Source: Aureibaculum marinum
Lineage (GTDB): Bacteria; Bacteroidota; Bacteroidia; Flavobacteriales; Flavobacteriaceae
Length of the DNA stretch: 64,000 bases
Direction: 5' to 3'
NCBI RefSeq assembly: GCF_003813905.1
Contig: NZ_RPFJ01000015.1
Span: 1 to 64,000, forward strand
Shown here: positions 9,386-19,852 of the stretch, one piece after another
Layout of the letters: each line of letters opens with the position of its first letter
Numbering within the stretch: the stretch's first letter is position 1
Made by a program: the position numbers and the translations under genes
Notes under the pieces: generated by a model
The model's database searches: none
The model's input: the letters and a program-made list of their open reading frames with translations, nothing else
What the model was told of the DNA's origin: nothing

Positions 9386-11179
9386 ATGGTTACCAATGAT
9401 TTAGAACTGCAACTAAAAACGTTACCCAATACACCAGGTGTTTATCAATATTTTGATAAAAACGATACTATTTTATATATTGGTAAAGCAAAAAATCTTA
9501 AAAAAAGGGTAAGTTCTTATTTTACCAAGAACCATGATTATGGTAAAACTAAAGTTCTAGTAAAAAAAATTTCTTCTATAAAACATATTGTGGTTGCCAC
9601 TGAAATGGATGCCCTTTTACTAGAGAATAATCTGATAAAAAAATACAAACCACGTTATAATATTTTATTAAAAGATGATAAAACGTATCCATGGATTTGT
9701 ATTAAAAAAGAGGCTTTTCCTAGAGTTTTTTTAACTAGAAAAGTTATTAAGGATGGGTCAGAATATTTTGGACCATATACCTCAGTTAGAACTGCCAAAG
9801 CACTTCTTTCTTTAGTTAAAGAATTGTATCAATTGCGAACATGTGTATATGATTTATCGCAAAAAAATATTGAATCAGGTAAATATAAAGTTTGTTTAGA
9901 ATATCATATAAAAAATTGTAAAGGGGCATGTGAGGGCTTACAACATGAAGTCGATTATTTACAAGATATTAATGCAATTAGAAACATTATAAAAGGTAAT
10001 TTTAAAGATGCTTTACAGCATTTTAAAGGGCTAATGATGAGGTATGCTGATAATTATGAATTTGAAGAGGCTCATAAAATAAAAGAGAAAATAGATTTGT
10101 TATCTAATTATCAGGCAAAATCTACTGTTGTAAATCCATCCATTTCTAATGTTGATGTTTTTTCTATTATTTCTGATGAGAGTTTTGCATACGTAAACTT
10201 TTTTAAAATAATGAATGGTGCTATTATTCAATCTCATACTTCTGAAATTAAAAAGAAATTAGATGAGTCTGATAAGCATTTGTTAGAATTGTCTATTATC
10301 GAAATAAGACAACGATTTAACTCAGAATCTAAAGAAATATATGTACCTTTTAAGGTAAATGTTGGTGACGAAATTAAAGTAACAATTCCTAAACAAGGTG
10401 ATAAAAAGCATATTGTAGACTTGTCTTTAAGAAATGCAAAATATTATCGACAAGAACGCTTTAAGCAAATCAAAATTGTTGATCCAGGTAGGCATACGAA
10501 AAGAATTATGGCTCAAATGCAAAAAGATTTACGTTTACCTAATGAACCTAGACACATTGAGTGTTTTGATAATTCAAATATACAAGGAACAAATCCTGTA
10601 GCGGCTTGTGTGGTTTTTAAAGATGGAAAACCAAGTAAGAAAGATTATCGTAAATATAATATTAAAACAGTAGTAGGTCCCGATGATTTTAGTTCTATGG
10701 AAGAGGTGGTTCATAGAAGGTATAAACGCTTGTTAGATGAAGAGCAAGAATTGCCTCAACTAATTGTAATTGATGGTGGTAAGGGGCAATTGTCTTCTGC
10801 TTTAAAAAGTTTAAATGTTTTAGGACTTAGGAAAAAAATTGCCATTATTGGAATAGCCAAACGTTTAGAAGAAATTTTTTATCCTGATGATCCAATTCCA
10901 TTATATTTAGATAAAAAATCTGAGACGCTTAAAATTATTCAACAATTAAGAAATGAGGCTCATCGTTTTGCAATAACTTTTCATAGAAATAAGCGAAGTA
11001 AAAGTGCAATTCAAACGGAATTAGAGCAAATTCCTGGTATTGGTAAACAAACAGTAGAAAACTTGTTAAAACATTTTAAATCAGCTAAAAGAGTTTCTCA
11101 AGCATCGTTAAAAGATATAGAGAAAATAATTGGATTATCTAGAGCAACCAAAGTGTATAGTTATTACAATAAGAAATAA
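9386..11179 (+). CDS. uvrC: Excinuclease ABC subunit C
   Basis: The dual-incision nuclease of nucleotide excision repair; it acts with UvrA and UvrB on damaged DNA. Length 597 residues, normal for the family. The N-terminal GIY-YIG nuclease domain is clear (TPGVYQYFDKNDTILYIGKA, residues about 15-34), a UVR motif that contacts UvrB lies near residues 210-240 (YEFEEAHKIKEKIDLL), the RNase H-like nuclease core follows (IECFDNSNIQG, VIDGGKGQL), and a C-terminal helix-hairpin-helix pair contains QIPGIGKQTVENLL. It starts 34 bases after lspA and 11 bases before the patatin gene, so it likely shares their transcript. Confidence 0.97.
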   Translation: MVTNDLELQLKTLPNTPGVYQYFDKNDTILYIGKAKNLKKRVSSYFTKNHDYGKTKVLVKKISSIKHIVVATEMDALLLENNLIKKYKPRYNILLKDDKTYPWICIKKEAFPRVFLTRKVIKDGSEYFGPYTSVRTAKALLSLVKELYQLRTCVYDLSQKNIESGKYKVCLEYHIKNCKGACEGLQHEVDYLQDINAIRNIIKGNFKDALQHFKGLMMRYADNYEFEEAHKIKEKIDLLSNYQAKSTVVNPSISNVDVFSIISDESFAYVNFFKIMNGAIIQSHTSEIKKKLDESDKHLLELSIIEIRQRFNSESKEIYVPFKVNVGDEIKVTIPKQGDKKHIVDLSLRNAKYYRQERFKQIKIVDPGRHTKRIMAQMQKDLRLPNEPRHIECFDNSNIQGTNPVAACVVFKDGKPSKKDYRKYNIKTVVGPDDFSSMEEVVHRRYKRLLDEEQELPQLIVIDGGKGQLSSALKSLNVLGLRKKIAIIGIAKRLEEIFYPDDPIPLYLDKKSETLKIIQQLRNEAHRFAITFHRNKRSKSAIQTELEQIPGIGKQTVENLLKHFKSAKRVSQASLKDIEKIIGLSRATKVYSYYNKK

Positions 11180-11190
11180 GAATAGTTTTT

Positions 11191-13416
11191 ATGCTAAAAA
11201 ATATACTAATCATACTATTTCTCATTCAAGTGCAAGGCATACTTGGACAGGATAATATTAAGTCTCAAAGTGATTTAAAAGTTGGTTTAGTGTTAAGTGG
11301 AGGAGGAGCAAAAGGTTTTGCACATATTGGAGCCTTAAAAGTAATTGAAGAGGCAGGAGTTAGAATAGATTATATTGGAGGAACTAGTATGGGAGCAATT
11401 GTAGGAGCATTATATGCATCTGGATATTCTGCCAAAGAATTGGATTCTATTGTAAATCAATATGATTTTATTGAATTGATTAAAGATAACTTACCAAGAA
11501 GATCAAAATCAATTTATCAAAAGGAGAATACAGAAAAGTATGCTTTAACACTTCCCATAAAAAATAGAGGAGTTCAATTGCCTTCTGCCCTTTCAAAAGG
11601 GCAAAACGTGTTTAATTTGTTGTCTCAATTAACAGAACATGTCCATGATGTATATGATTTTTCAAAATTACCAATTCCATTTTTTTGCGTTGCTACAAAT
11701 TTAGAAGATGGTAATGCAGAAATATTAGAGAATGGGTTTCTTCCAAATGCAGTTAGGGCAAGTGGTTCATTTCCTACATTGTTAGATCCTGTTGAGGTTA
11801 ATGGAAAACTATTAACTGATGGTGGAGTTACCAATAATTTTCCAGTTGATATTATGAGGGAAAAAGGTGTTGATATAATTATTGGGATAGATGTACAAGA
11901 TAAATTAAAAGGACAACAAGGATTAAATTCTGCCGTGGAAATTGTGATGCAAATTGTAAGTTTTCAAATGTATAATGACGGTGAAAGTAAAAGAAACGAA
12001 GCAGATATTTATGTACATCCAGATGTAAGTGGTTTTAATGTAATATCTTTTGATCTAACAAAAACAATCGTAGAAAGGGGCGAACGAGCTACTAAAAAGC
12101 AATTCAATGCTTTAAAAAAGATAGCCGCAAATCAAATAGAGAGAAAAAATAATCATAAAAGGCCTATAAAATTTACCAATAGTGAGTTGTATATTAATGG
12201 AATTGAAATATCGGGAAATGAAAATTATACTGATGAGTATATAATAGGTAAATTAAATTTTAAAGACAAAGACACCATTAATAATGAAAAATTTGTTGAG
12301 GGGATAAATACCTTGTCAGCTACCGGTAACTTTAGAAATATTCAATATCAGTTTGTACCTAATAATGGTCGAACTAAAATTCAATTAAAGCTTAGAGAAG
12401 AAGAGCTTTCTACTTTTTTACAATTTGGAGTACATTATGATGATTTGTATAAAACCGGTGTTTTAATAAATTTAACAGGAAAACATGCTATTTTTAAAAA
12501 CGATGTGTTATCGGCAGATTTAGTTTTAGGAGATAATATCAGGTATAATTTAGATTATTTTATTGATAATGGTTTTCATTGGAGTTATGGAGTTAAAACT
12601 AGATATAATAAATTTAAGAGATCGTTTTTTGAAAATATTATTAGTGATGAAGCAGCCGGTGTCACTGTAGGTAAAATTCCAATGAATTATAATGATTTTA
12701 CTACACAACTTTATGTTCAAAATGCATTTACTCAGAAAATTGCAATTAGATTAGGTGCCGAAAATAAGTATATTAGAACGCTTTTTGAAACGTTAGAAAA
12801 TAATCAACCTGTTAAAAATTTTGTAGATAATACATCCTATGTAAGTGCTTATACAAATTTAATGTTAGACACTTATGATCATAATGATTTTCCTAAAAAA
12901 GGGCTTTACTTTTTTGCTGATTTTCATACTTATTTTGTAGCATCTAATTTTGATGAAAATTTTCAACCTTTTTCTCAGTTAAAAGGAGAATTGTCTGGAG
13001 CTTTTACCATTGGTAATAAATTTACCACAAATATTGCTTCTCAGGCAGGTATAACAATTGGAGATGGGCCAAGAATATTTAATTATTTTTTAGGTGGTGC
13101 AAACAAAAATTTTATCAATAACTTTTATAATTTTTATGGATACGATATAGCAGATTTGGGCGAAAGTTCTTTTATTAAAACCGCAGTAACATTAAGGTAT
13201 GAATTATTTGAAAAACATCATATTTCTTTTATAGCTAATGCAGCTAGAGTGGATAAGAACTTGTTTAATGAAGGAGATATTTTTGAAAATACAAAAACAG
13301 GTTTTGCTGCTGGTTATGGTATTGAATCTTTTTTAGGTCCGATAGAGGTAAAATATACTTGGTCTCCAGATACACAGAGAAACTATTGGCTTTTTAATGT
13401 TGGATTTTGGTTTTAA
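11191..13416 (+). CDS. Patatin-like phospholipase fused to an outer-membrane beta-barrel
   Basis: A 741-residue exported protein. After a signal peptide (1-19) comes a patatin domain with the oxyanion motif SGGGAKGF (36-43), the nucleophile motif GTSMG (Ser66) and the DGG motif with Asp210, so the Ser-Asp dyad is intact. Residues about 330-400 look like a POTRA domain (LYINGIEISGNENYTDEYI), and the remainder is a BamA/Omp85-like beta-barrel ending in the aromatic strand WLFNVGFWF, as expected for outer-membrane insertion. This is the order of type Vd autotransporters such as PlpD. A lipid acyl hydrolase activity is supported by motif; substrate and whether the patatin part is released are unknown. 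It follows uvrC by 11 bases. Confidence 0.9.
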   Translation: MLKNILIILFLIQVQGILGQDNIKSQSDLKVGLVLSGGGAKGFAHIGALKVIEEAGVRIDYIGGTSMGAIVGALYASGYSAKELDSIVNQYDFIELIKDNLPRRSKSIYQKENTEKYALTLPIKNRGVQLPSALSKGQNVFNLLSQLTEHVHDVYDFSKLPIPFFCVATNLEDGNAEILENGFLPNAVRASGSFPTLLDPVEVNGKLLTDGGVTNNFPVDIMREKGVDIIIGIDVQDKLKGQQGLNSAVEIVMQIVSFQMYNDGESKRNEADIYVHPDVSGFNVISFDLTKTIVERGERATKKQFNALKKIAANQIERKNNHKRPIKFTNSELYINGIEISGNENYTDEYIIGKLNFKDKDTINNEKFVEGINTLSATGNFRNIQYQFVPNNGRTKIQLKLREEELSTFLQFGVHYDDLYKTGVLINLTGKHAIFKNDVLSADLVLGDNIRYNLDYFIDNGFHWSYGVKTRYNKFKRSFFENIISDEAAGVTVGKIPMNYNDFTTQLYVQNAFTQKIAIRLGAENKYIRTLFETLENNQPVKNFVDNTSYVSAYTNLMLDTYDHNDFPKKGLYFFADFHTYFVASNFDENFQPFSQLKGELSGAFTIGNKFTTNIASQAGITIGDGPRIFNYFLGGANKNFINNFYNFYGYDIADLGESSFIKTAVTLRYELFEKHHISFIANAARVDKNLFNEGDIFENTKTGFAAGYGIESFLGPIEVKYTWSPDTQRNYWLFNVGFWF

Positions 13417-13450
13417 TTTAGGTTAACGTTATCCAATTTAAGTAGGAATA

Positions 13451-13484
13451 AAATATGACCTATTTTATAAAATAGGTCATATTT
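13451..13484. terminator. Bidirectional terminator between convergent genes
   Basis: A perfect palindrome with 15-bp arms (AAATATGACCTATTT on the left) around a minimal AT loop, A-rich on one side and T-rich on the other, so it can end both the patatin transcript and the convergent efflux operon. Confidence 0.85.
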
Positions 13485-13503
13485 TTTATTGTAAAGTGTT
13501 TCA

Positions 13504-16500
13504 TTAGCTTTGGGCTAAGGCATCATTTGTATTTTCTTTCACTTTATTTTTTCTATCAAAAATTCTAAATTTAAATTTAGTAGTTAAAAAGAATAATATA
13601 GGTACAACAATTAAAGTCAAAAAAGTGGCTACTACCAATCCATAAATTACGGTCCATGCTAAAGGTCCCCAGAAAACAACATTGTCTCCACCCATATAGA
13701 TATTAGCATCAAATTCACTTAAAAATGTAAAGAAATTAATATTCAATCCTATAGCTAAAGGTATTAGTCCTAAAATTGTTGTAATAGCCGTAAGCAATAC
13801 TGGTCTTAAACGTGCCTTACCAGCTCTAACGATACACTCAAAAATTTCATCTATTTGAAGATGTTCATCTTCGGCTAAATCTTTTTCAACTATTTTTCTG
13901 TCAATAAGTAATTGAGCATAGTCAAGTAGAACTACACCATTATTTACTACAATACCAGCCAAAGAAATTATACCCATCATAGTCATCATAATAACAAAAG
14001 AAGCTCCGGTAATAACTAATCCTCCAAATACACCAATAAGGCTTAAAAAGATAGCTATCATAATAATTCCAGGTTTTGAAACTGAATTAAATTGAAAAAT
14101 AAGAATAAAGAAAATTAATCCTAATCCTGTAAAAAGGGCAGTCATCAAGAAAGACATTTGTTTTTCTTGCTCTTCTATTTGTCCAGTAAAATCAAATTCT
14201 ATATCATCAGAAGGTTTTTTAAAACTCTTCATTTCCTTTTCTATTTGTGCAACTATGGCTCCAGCATCAGTATATCCTGGAGATAATGCAGAGTAAACGG
14301 TTACAACTCTTTTCATTTTTTTATGCTTTATTGCACTAAAACCTGAACTGTTACTATACTTAGCAACAGTAGAAACAGGAATTTCTTTTATTTGACCAGA
14401 AGAAGCATCTCTAAATATTATATTCTGGTTAAAAATAGCACTTGTGTTATATCGGTTCTCTTCATTGAATCGTACGTATATATCATAATTATCACCACCT
14501 TCTTTATATACTCCTGCTTTTGATCCAAAAATAGAGTTTCGTAGCTGTTGGCCAACTTGACCAGAACTAACACCTAATTCTCCAGCTTTTTTTCTATCAA
14601 CAATTACTTGAGTGGTCGGTTTATCTTTATTTACGTCAATTTTAAGTTCGTCAATACCTGCAATATTTCTAGAATTAATAAAATCACGCATTCTTTCTGC
14701 GGTAGTTATTAATTCGTTATAATCATTTCCAGAAATTTCAATATTTATTGGAGAACCAACAGGAGGTCCATTTTGATCCTTTTCAACAGAGATTAGTACA
14801 CCTGGGTAAATGCCAACTAAAGCTTCTTGTACTTTTTGACGTAGTAGTTCACTATCTTGGCCACGTCTATATTTAAATTCTCTCATAGTAGCAGTAATTT
14901 TTGCTCTATGAGGCATTTCAGAAGCAGAACCACCATCTGTCATTGGATTTCCAGCACCTTCACCTACTTGTGCTACCGCACTTTCTACCATAAAATTGTA
15001 ATCACCATCTTTATACTGACTGTTATTAAGTTCGGCATAAACACGGTTTTCAATTTCTTTGGTAATCTTATTTGTTTTTTCAATGTCTGTACCTTGTGGG
15101 TATTCTATATAAACAATTATCTGATTGGGTTTGTTATCTGGGAAAAACTCAACTTTAGTTCGGTGTCCGCTTGCGTCACTTAGTGACCATCCAAATGCCA
15201 TAAATGCAGCAATTAACAATAGAAATGTTACCAGTGTAATTGCATAAGGTCTCCATTTTGTTAAAGCCCATCTAACTTGATTTTCGTAAAAATTTTCTAG
15301 TTTAACTAAGGCTTTGGTTTGAAAGTTGTTAGCCCATTTTCTTAAAAATAACCTGTAGATCCATAATAAGATAGCAGTAATCACCATTAATGAGCCCAAC
15401 CCACGATAAGTGCCACCAAAAATAATAATTAAAATACCTATTACTGACAAAATGCCTGTTATACTAATAATACTTTTTAAAGGCATGTTTTTGTCTTCAG
15501 TAGTCATAAATTTTGAAACTAATACCGAATTAAAGAAAATAGCGACAAACAGAGAAGAACCTAATACCACAGAAAGGGTTATTGGGAAATATTTCATAAA
15601 TTCACCCATAACACCTGGCCATAAGCCTAATGGAATAAAAGCCGCAACAGTAGTTGCTGTTGATATAATTATAGGAAATGCAATTTCTCCAATACCTTTT
15701 TTAGCAGCTTCTATGCGACTCATACCTTCTTCGTCCATAAGGCGATATACATTTTCTACTACAACAATACCATTATCTACCAACATACCTAAGCCCATAA
15801 TTAGTCCAAATAAAATCATAGTGTTAAGAGTGTATCCTAACATATTTAAAATCATTAAAGACATAAACATAGACATAGGGATAGCAAAACCAACAAATAT
15901 GGCGTTTTTAAATCCTAAGAAGAACATTAATACGGTAACTACTAGTATAATACCAAAAATAATGTTGTTCACTAAATCGTCAACCATACCTGTGGTAATA
16001 GAAGATTGATCGTTATTAAGAGTAATATTTAAATTGGCAGGGAATTGATTTTCTTGAGTATCTTTTACTATTTCTTTAATTTGTTCAATAGCTTCAACCA
16101 TATTTTTTCCTGCTCGTTTTTTTACATCAAGCATTACTACAGGGTTACCAAAATCTCTTGCATACGTAGTTCTATCTTTTTCTTTAAAACTAACTTCGGC
16201 AATATCTTTTAAGTATATGGGGTTGTTATTGTCAGACTTTACTACAAAATTATTGAGTTCTTCAGGAGATTCCACTTCCCCTAAAATACGAACTGTTCTG
16301 CGTTGACCACTTGCAATTAAGTTACCTGCAGACATAGTAACGTTACCACCATTTATAGCACCGATTACATCGTTAAAGCTTACTTTAGCTGCCATCATTT
16401 TATAGATATCTACTGCAACTTCCACTTCTTTTTCTTGAGCCCCACGGATGTCTGCTTTTTTGATTTCTGTTAAATCTTCAATTTTTTCTTGTAAAACTTC

Positions 16501-17022
16501 AGCAAATTCCTTCAGTTTTTCTATGGTGTAATCTCCAGAGATACTAATATTTAGTATTGGAAATTCTTCTGATATACTTAATTCAAAAACATTAGGTTCT
16601 ACTTTAGCATCGTTAAAGGTTGGCCAATCTTCTCCAGAAGTTTCTGAGTCAATTTCATCTTTTACTTTTTGCTTAGCTTCTTCTACAGTAATGTTTTCGT
16701 CAAACTCTACAACAATCATGGAGTAGTCTTCTTGAGAGGTTGAAGTTATTTCAACAACATTACTAACAGTTTTTAGTTTGTCTTCTAAAGGATCTGTAAT
16801 TAATTTTTCTATATCCTCAGCTGTGTTTCCAGGATAGATTGAACTTACGTAAATTTTAGTCTCTTTTACTTCAGGAAAACTTTCTCTAGGCATAGCAAAA
16901 TAGGCGGAAATACCTAAAAATAATATCACCAGAATCATTACATAAATTGTAGTGCTATTGTCTATTGCCCAAGAAGCAAAACCAAATTCTTTGTCAATGT
17001 TCTTTTTTTGTTGTTTAGCCAT
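13504..17022 (-). CDS. RND efflux transporter permease (AcrB-type)
   Basis: An inner-membrane, proton-driven drug or solute exporter of 1172 residues that works as a trimer with the adaptor and TolC-like channel encoded upstream. Two repeats are visible, each with one helix, a large periplasmic porter region and a bundle of helices. The helix-4 motif is GMLVDNGIVVVEN, where the second of the usual Asp pair is Asn, and the matching motif of the second half is GIVVNNGVVLLDY. It is longer than E. coli AcrB (about 1050), with an extra hydrophobic stretch near residues 515-560 between the halves. It is the last gene of the tetR-tolC-adaptor-permease operon. Substrates cannot be read from sequence. 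Confidence 0.93.
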   Translation of the reverse strand: MAKQQKKNIDKEFGFASWAIDNSTTIYVMILVILFLGISAYFAMPRESFPEVKETKIYVSSIYPGNTAEDIEKLITDPLEDKLKTVSNVVEITSTSQEDYSMIVVEFDENITVEEAKQKVKDEIDSETSGEDWPTFNDAKVEPNVFELSISEEFPILNISISGDYTIEKLKEFAEVLQEKIEDLTEIKKADIRGAQEKEVEVAVDIYKMMAAKVSFNDVIGAINGGNVTMSAGNLIASGQRRTVRILGEVESPEELNNFVVKSDNNNPIYLKDIAEVSFKEKDRTTYARDFGNPVVMLDVKKRAGKNMVEAIEQIKEIVKDTQENQFPANLNITLNNDQSSITTGMVDDLVNNIIFGIILVVTVLMFFLGFKNAIFVGFAIPMSMFMSLMILNMLGYTLNTMILFGLIMGLGMLVDNGIVVVENVYRLMDEEGMSRIEAAKKGIGEIAFPIIISTATTVAAFIPLGLWPGVMGEFMKYFPITLSVVLGSSLFVAIFFNSVLVSKFMTTEDKNMPLKSIISITGILSVIGILIIIFGGTYRGLGSLMVITAILLWIYRLFLRKWANNFQTKALVKLENFYENQVRWALTKWRPYAITLVTFLLLIAAFMAFGWSLSDASGHRTKVEFFPDNKPNQIIVYIEYPQGTDIEKTNKITKEIENRVYAELNNSQYKDGDYNFMVESAVAQVGEGAGNPMTDGGSASEMPHRAKITATMREFKYRRGQDSELLRQKVQEALVGIYPGVLISVEKDQNGPPVGSPINIEISGNDYNELITTAERMRDFINSRNIAGIDELKIDVNKDKPTTQVIVDRKKAGELGVSSGQVGQQLRNSIFGSKAGVYKEGGDNYDIYVRFNEENRYNTSAIFNQNIIFRDASSGQIKEIPVSTVAKYSNSSGFSAIKHKKMKRVVTVYSALSPGYTDAGAIVAQIEKEMKSFKKPSDDIEFDFTGQIEEQEKQMSFLMTALFTGLGLIFFILIFQFNSVSKPGIIMIAIFLSLIGVFGGLVITGASFVIMMTMMGIISLAGIVVNNGVVLLDYAQLLIDRKIVEKDLAEDEHLQIDEIFECIVRAGKARLRPVLLTAITTILGLIPLAIGLNINFFTFLSEFDANIYMGGDNVVFWGPLAWTVIYGLVVATFLTLIVVPILFFLTTKFKFRIFDRKNKVKENTNDALAQS

Positions 17023-17149
17023 ATTTTTTTATTCACGAATCGGAGAATGCAACTTTTAAAAGTTGAAAAATCGTTCTATTTTTAAGAATTTATGTTTTAA
17101 TATTAGTTATTATGGTTCAATTTTAATTCATATGTAATGAACCAATAAA

Positions 17150-18352
17150 CTATTGTTTATTAGCGGTTGAAGATGAATCGTTTTCTAATATTTTTACCGT
17201 CTGTCCATCTTTAACACTTCTAGCACCTTCTTGAACAACTTGAGTGCCTGTTTCTAAACCACTTAAAACCTCAATGATATCACCTTGTGTTTTACCAGTT
17301 TCTATAATCACTTTTTTAATAATACCTTCATTATTTCCATTAATATTTTTAACTATGTATAAGTATTGTTCACCTTGAGCATTTTCAGAAATTATACTTT
17401 GAGGAACTAAATAAGCATTTTTATTAGTATAATCGTTAATTTTTAATTTCGCGGTTAAATTTGGTTTTATGGCTTTGTCTTTATTAGGTACAGCAACTTC
17501 AATTTTATAAGTACGATTACTAGGATTTATATAATCAGATGTTTGTCTAATTTTTGAATCAATTGATTTTCCAATAACAGGAATTTCAACTTTTACATAT
17601 TTGTTTTTGATTACATCTTTTATATATCGTTCAGGAACCTCGGTTTCTATATACATATTATTAAGATTAACAATACGCATAATTTGTGATTGTCCTGCTG
17701 CTACAACACTTCCTTGCTCAGTTATTATATCATCAATTGTACCTGAAAACGGAGCTCTAATTATAGTTTTTTCTAATTGTGAATCTAATTGTTTAATGGC
17801 TTTCATTTGAGCTTCATAATTAGACTTGGCTTGTAGGTACTGTATTTCACTGCCTATATTTTGTTTCCATAATCTTTCTTGACGTTCAAAAGTTGTTTTA
17901 GCCAAGTCAGCATTAATCTGTAATTGTGCTTTTTGTTGTCCTAGTCCACCATCATCAATTTTAGCTAATATTTGTCCAGCAGAAACTTTTTGACCTTTTT
18001 TTACATAAACTTTAGCTAAAATTCCAGAAAATTCTGGATATAATACCAATAAATTTTTTGTGGTAACATTACCTTGTAATTCTAAATAATGGTTAAAAGG
18101 TTCTTGTTTTGCTGAAAAGGTTGTGATTAAAGGGATGTGTTTAACCGTATCTATGGTAGATATTTTATCATCTAGCAATTTTATTTGTTCATCAAGCTCT
18201 TGTCGTTTTGATGCAATTTCGGTACGTTTGGTACGTATTTTATCTAAATTACTGCTAGCAATAACTTCCTCCACAGTTTGTTCTTTATTGCTACCGCAAG
18301 ATGATATGATATAGATTAGTATTGCTATTAATGTTATATTTTTCATTTTCAT
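17150..18352 (-). CDS. RND efflux periplasmic adaptor, lipoprotein
   Basis: A 400-residue membrane-fusion protein that bridges the RND permease and outer-membrane channel. The N-terminus is a lipoprotein signal (LIYIISSCGSN, Cys at about 19). Next come a short coiled coil (about 35-65), a biotinyl-lipoyl-like half (GILAKVYVKKGQKVSAGQIL), an alpha-helical hairpin (about 145-195), the second lipoyl half (APFSGTIDDIITEQGSVV) and beta-barrel/membrane-proximal domains. It lies between the tolC-like gene and the permease gene on the same strand, which fixes its role. Confidence 0.93.
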   Translation of the reverse strand: MKMKNITLIAILIYIISSCGSNKEQTVEEVIASSNLDKIRTKRTEIASKRQELDEQIKLLDDKISTIDTVKHIPLITTFSAKQEPFNHYLELQGNVTTKNLLVLYPEFSGILAKVYVKKGQKVSAGQILAKIDDGGLGQQKAQLQINADLAKTTFERQERLWKQNIGSEIQYLQAKSNYEAQMKAIKQLDSQLEKTIIRAPFSGTIDDIITEQGSVVAAGQSQIMRIVNLNNMYIETEVPERYIKDVIKNKYVKVEIPVIGKSIDSKIRQTSDYINPSNRTYKIEVAVPNKDKAIKPNLTAKLKINDYTNKNAYLVPQSIISENAQGEQYLYIVKNINGNNEGIIKKVIIETGKTQGDIIEVLSGLETGTQVVQEGARSVKDGQTVKILENDSSSTANKQ

Positions 18353-18439
18353 ATTAATTATATTAGTAGATATGTAGGTTATTTTTTTGAGCTATCTAGT
18401 TTCATTATTTTAAGCATCTTTCTTTTAACCTATTAACAT

Positions 18440-19852
18440 TTAATTTTCTGTTGTGGTGTTTAAAATTGTTTCTAATTCTGCTTTCTTTGTAATTACATCT
18501 AACATAGATTTTAAAAGTTCTTGTTGAGCTGTATATAATTGCGTTTGTGCCTGACGTAGCTCAAAGCTTGAACCTATTCCTTCAAAATATTTTGTTTGAT
18601 TCTTTTTTTCAATACGTTCAGCTAAGTTTAGATTTTGTTTTTTATTGTTGTATTCTTCTATTGCAAATTGATAATCACTTTTAGCAGATTCTAATTTTAA
18701 TTTTAATTGTTGTTCTATTTCAGTAAGATCATTTTTTGATTTTTCTAAATTTATTTTTGCACGTTGTGTAGCGGCACTTCGCATGCCAGAACTAAATATT
18801 GGTATGTTTAGACTTAAACCCAAAAGTGATGACCCATACCATTGTTGATTTTTATCAGCAAATGAAAATGTTTCACTATTGCCATTATAACCTCCATTTA
18901 CAAAAGCGGTTAAGGTTGGTAAGGCCTTACTTTTTTCTAATTTTAATAACAATTCTTTAGAAGCCTTTTCGTTAGCAGCAATTTTGAAATCGACAGTGTT
19001 TTTAACATCGTTATTTGCTTCTAATAGAGCTAGTGTTATATGTTGCTGCGTTAAATCTTCCAAATTTTCGGTTACTGTAGTATTGTTGTAAATGTCAATT
19101 CCCATTGTAATGTTAAGCATTTGATAAGCTAAAGTTTTTAAACGATTAGCATTGTTTAAATTACTTTCTATGCTTGACAATGTTATTTGAAGTTGTTCAA
19201 CACTTTCCTGTTCATCTAATCCATTTTCATAGAGTTTGGTAACTTCATAAAGATTTTTTTCTAGAACAGTTTTATTCTTTTCTAAAATATTGACACTCTC
19301 TTCTGCTAATAAAACGTTTCCATAGGCATTAATAACAGCCTTTCTGATTTCTAAGTCTGTCTTTTCTTTAGCATTCTTTGAAATTTCTAAAAATACTTTT
19401 GCAGATTGCAGTCCTACTAAATAAGAGCCATCAAAAATTAATTGGCTTAAAGTAGCTGTTGCCGTCATATTTTGTTTGGTTCCAAAACTCAAAGGAATAA
19501 AGCCTTCTGGAGTTGCAACATTAAAATTGGTTTGGTTTGCATCAAAATAATCATTTACTACTTCAATTACACTTTGAGTGTTATCAAACGCTGCGGCCGG
19601 TAGAAGAGATACTTGTTGTTTAAGCCAATTTTGGTAATCTATTGAGGCGTTAATTTGAGGCAAACCAATAGCGGTAGTTTCCCATTTTTGTTTTTTGGCA
19701 GCTTCTATATCTAAATTGGCATTTTTTACTGCTCTATTATTTTTTAATGCAAAATTAATAGCTTCTTGTAGACTAAAACTAGAAGGCACTTCTTGTGAAA
19801 ATCCAGAGATAGAAAAAAGTAAACAAACGATTATAATTTGTAATTTATACAT
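18440..19852 (-). CDS. TolC-family outer-membrane efflux channel
   Basis: A 470-residue outer-membrane protein with a signal peptide (LQIIIVCLLFSISGFSQ) and two long, heptad-rich helical regions typical of OEP/TolC proteins (for example EAINFALKNNRAVKNANLDI near the N-terminus and SAKSDYQFAIEEYNNKKQNL in the second repeat). It forms the exit duct of the tripartite pump. Its ATG directly follows the TAA of the upstream tetR gene without any gap, so translation is probably coupled. The adaptor gene follows after 87 bases. Confidence 0.93.
   Translation of the reverse strand: MYKLQIIIVCLLFSISGFSQEVPSSFSLQEAINFALKNNRAVKNANLDIEAAKKQKWETTAIGLPQINASIDYQNWLKQQVSLLPAAAFDNTQSVIEVVNDYFDANQTNFNVATPEGFIPLSFGTKQNMTATATLSQLIFDGSYLVGLQSAKVFLEISKNAKEKTDLEIRKAVINAYGNVLLAEESVNILEKNKTVLEKNLYEVTKLYENGLDEQESVEQLQITLSSIESNLNNANRLKTLAYQMLNITMGIDIYNNTTVTENLEDLTQQHITLALLEANNDVKNTVDFKIAANEKASKELLLKLEKSKALPTLTAFVNGGYNGNSETFSFADKNQQWYGSSLLGLSLNIPIFSSGMRSAATQRAKINLEKSKNDLTEIEQQLKLKLESAKSDYQFAIEEYNNKKQNLNLAERIEKKNQTKYFEGIGSSFELRQAQTQLYTAQQELLKSMLDVITKKAELETILNTTTEN

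Noticed and set aside
15410-16009. A 199-codon plus-strand frame inside the RND permease gene
   Set aside because: It is the antisense of helix-coding sequence, rich in Ile/Asn/Pro without a recognisable domain; the permease on the other strand is certain.
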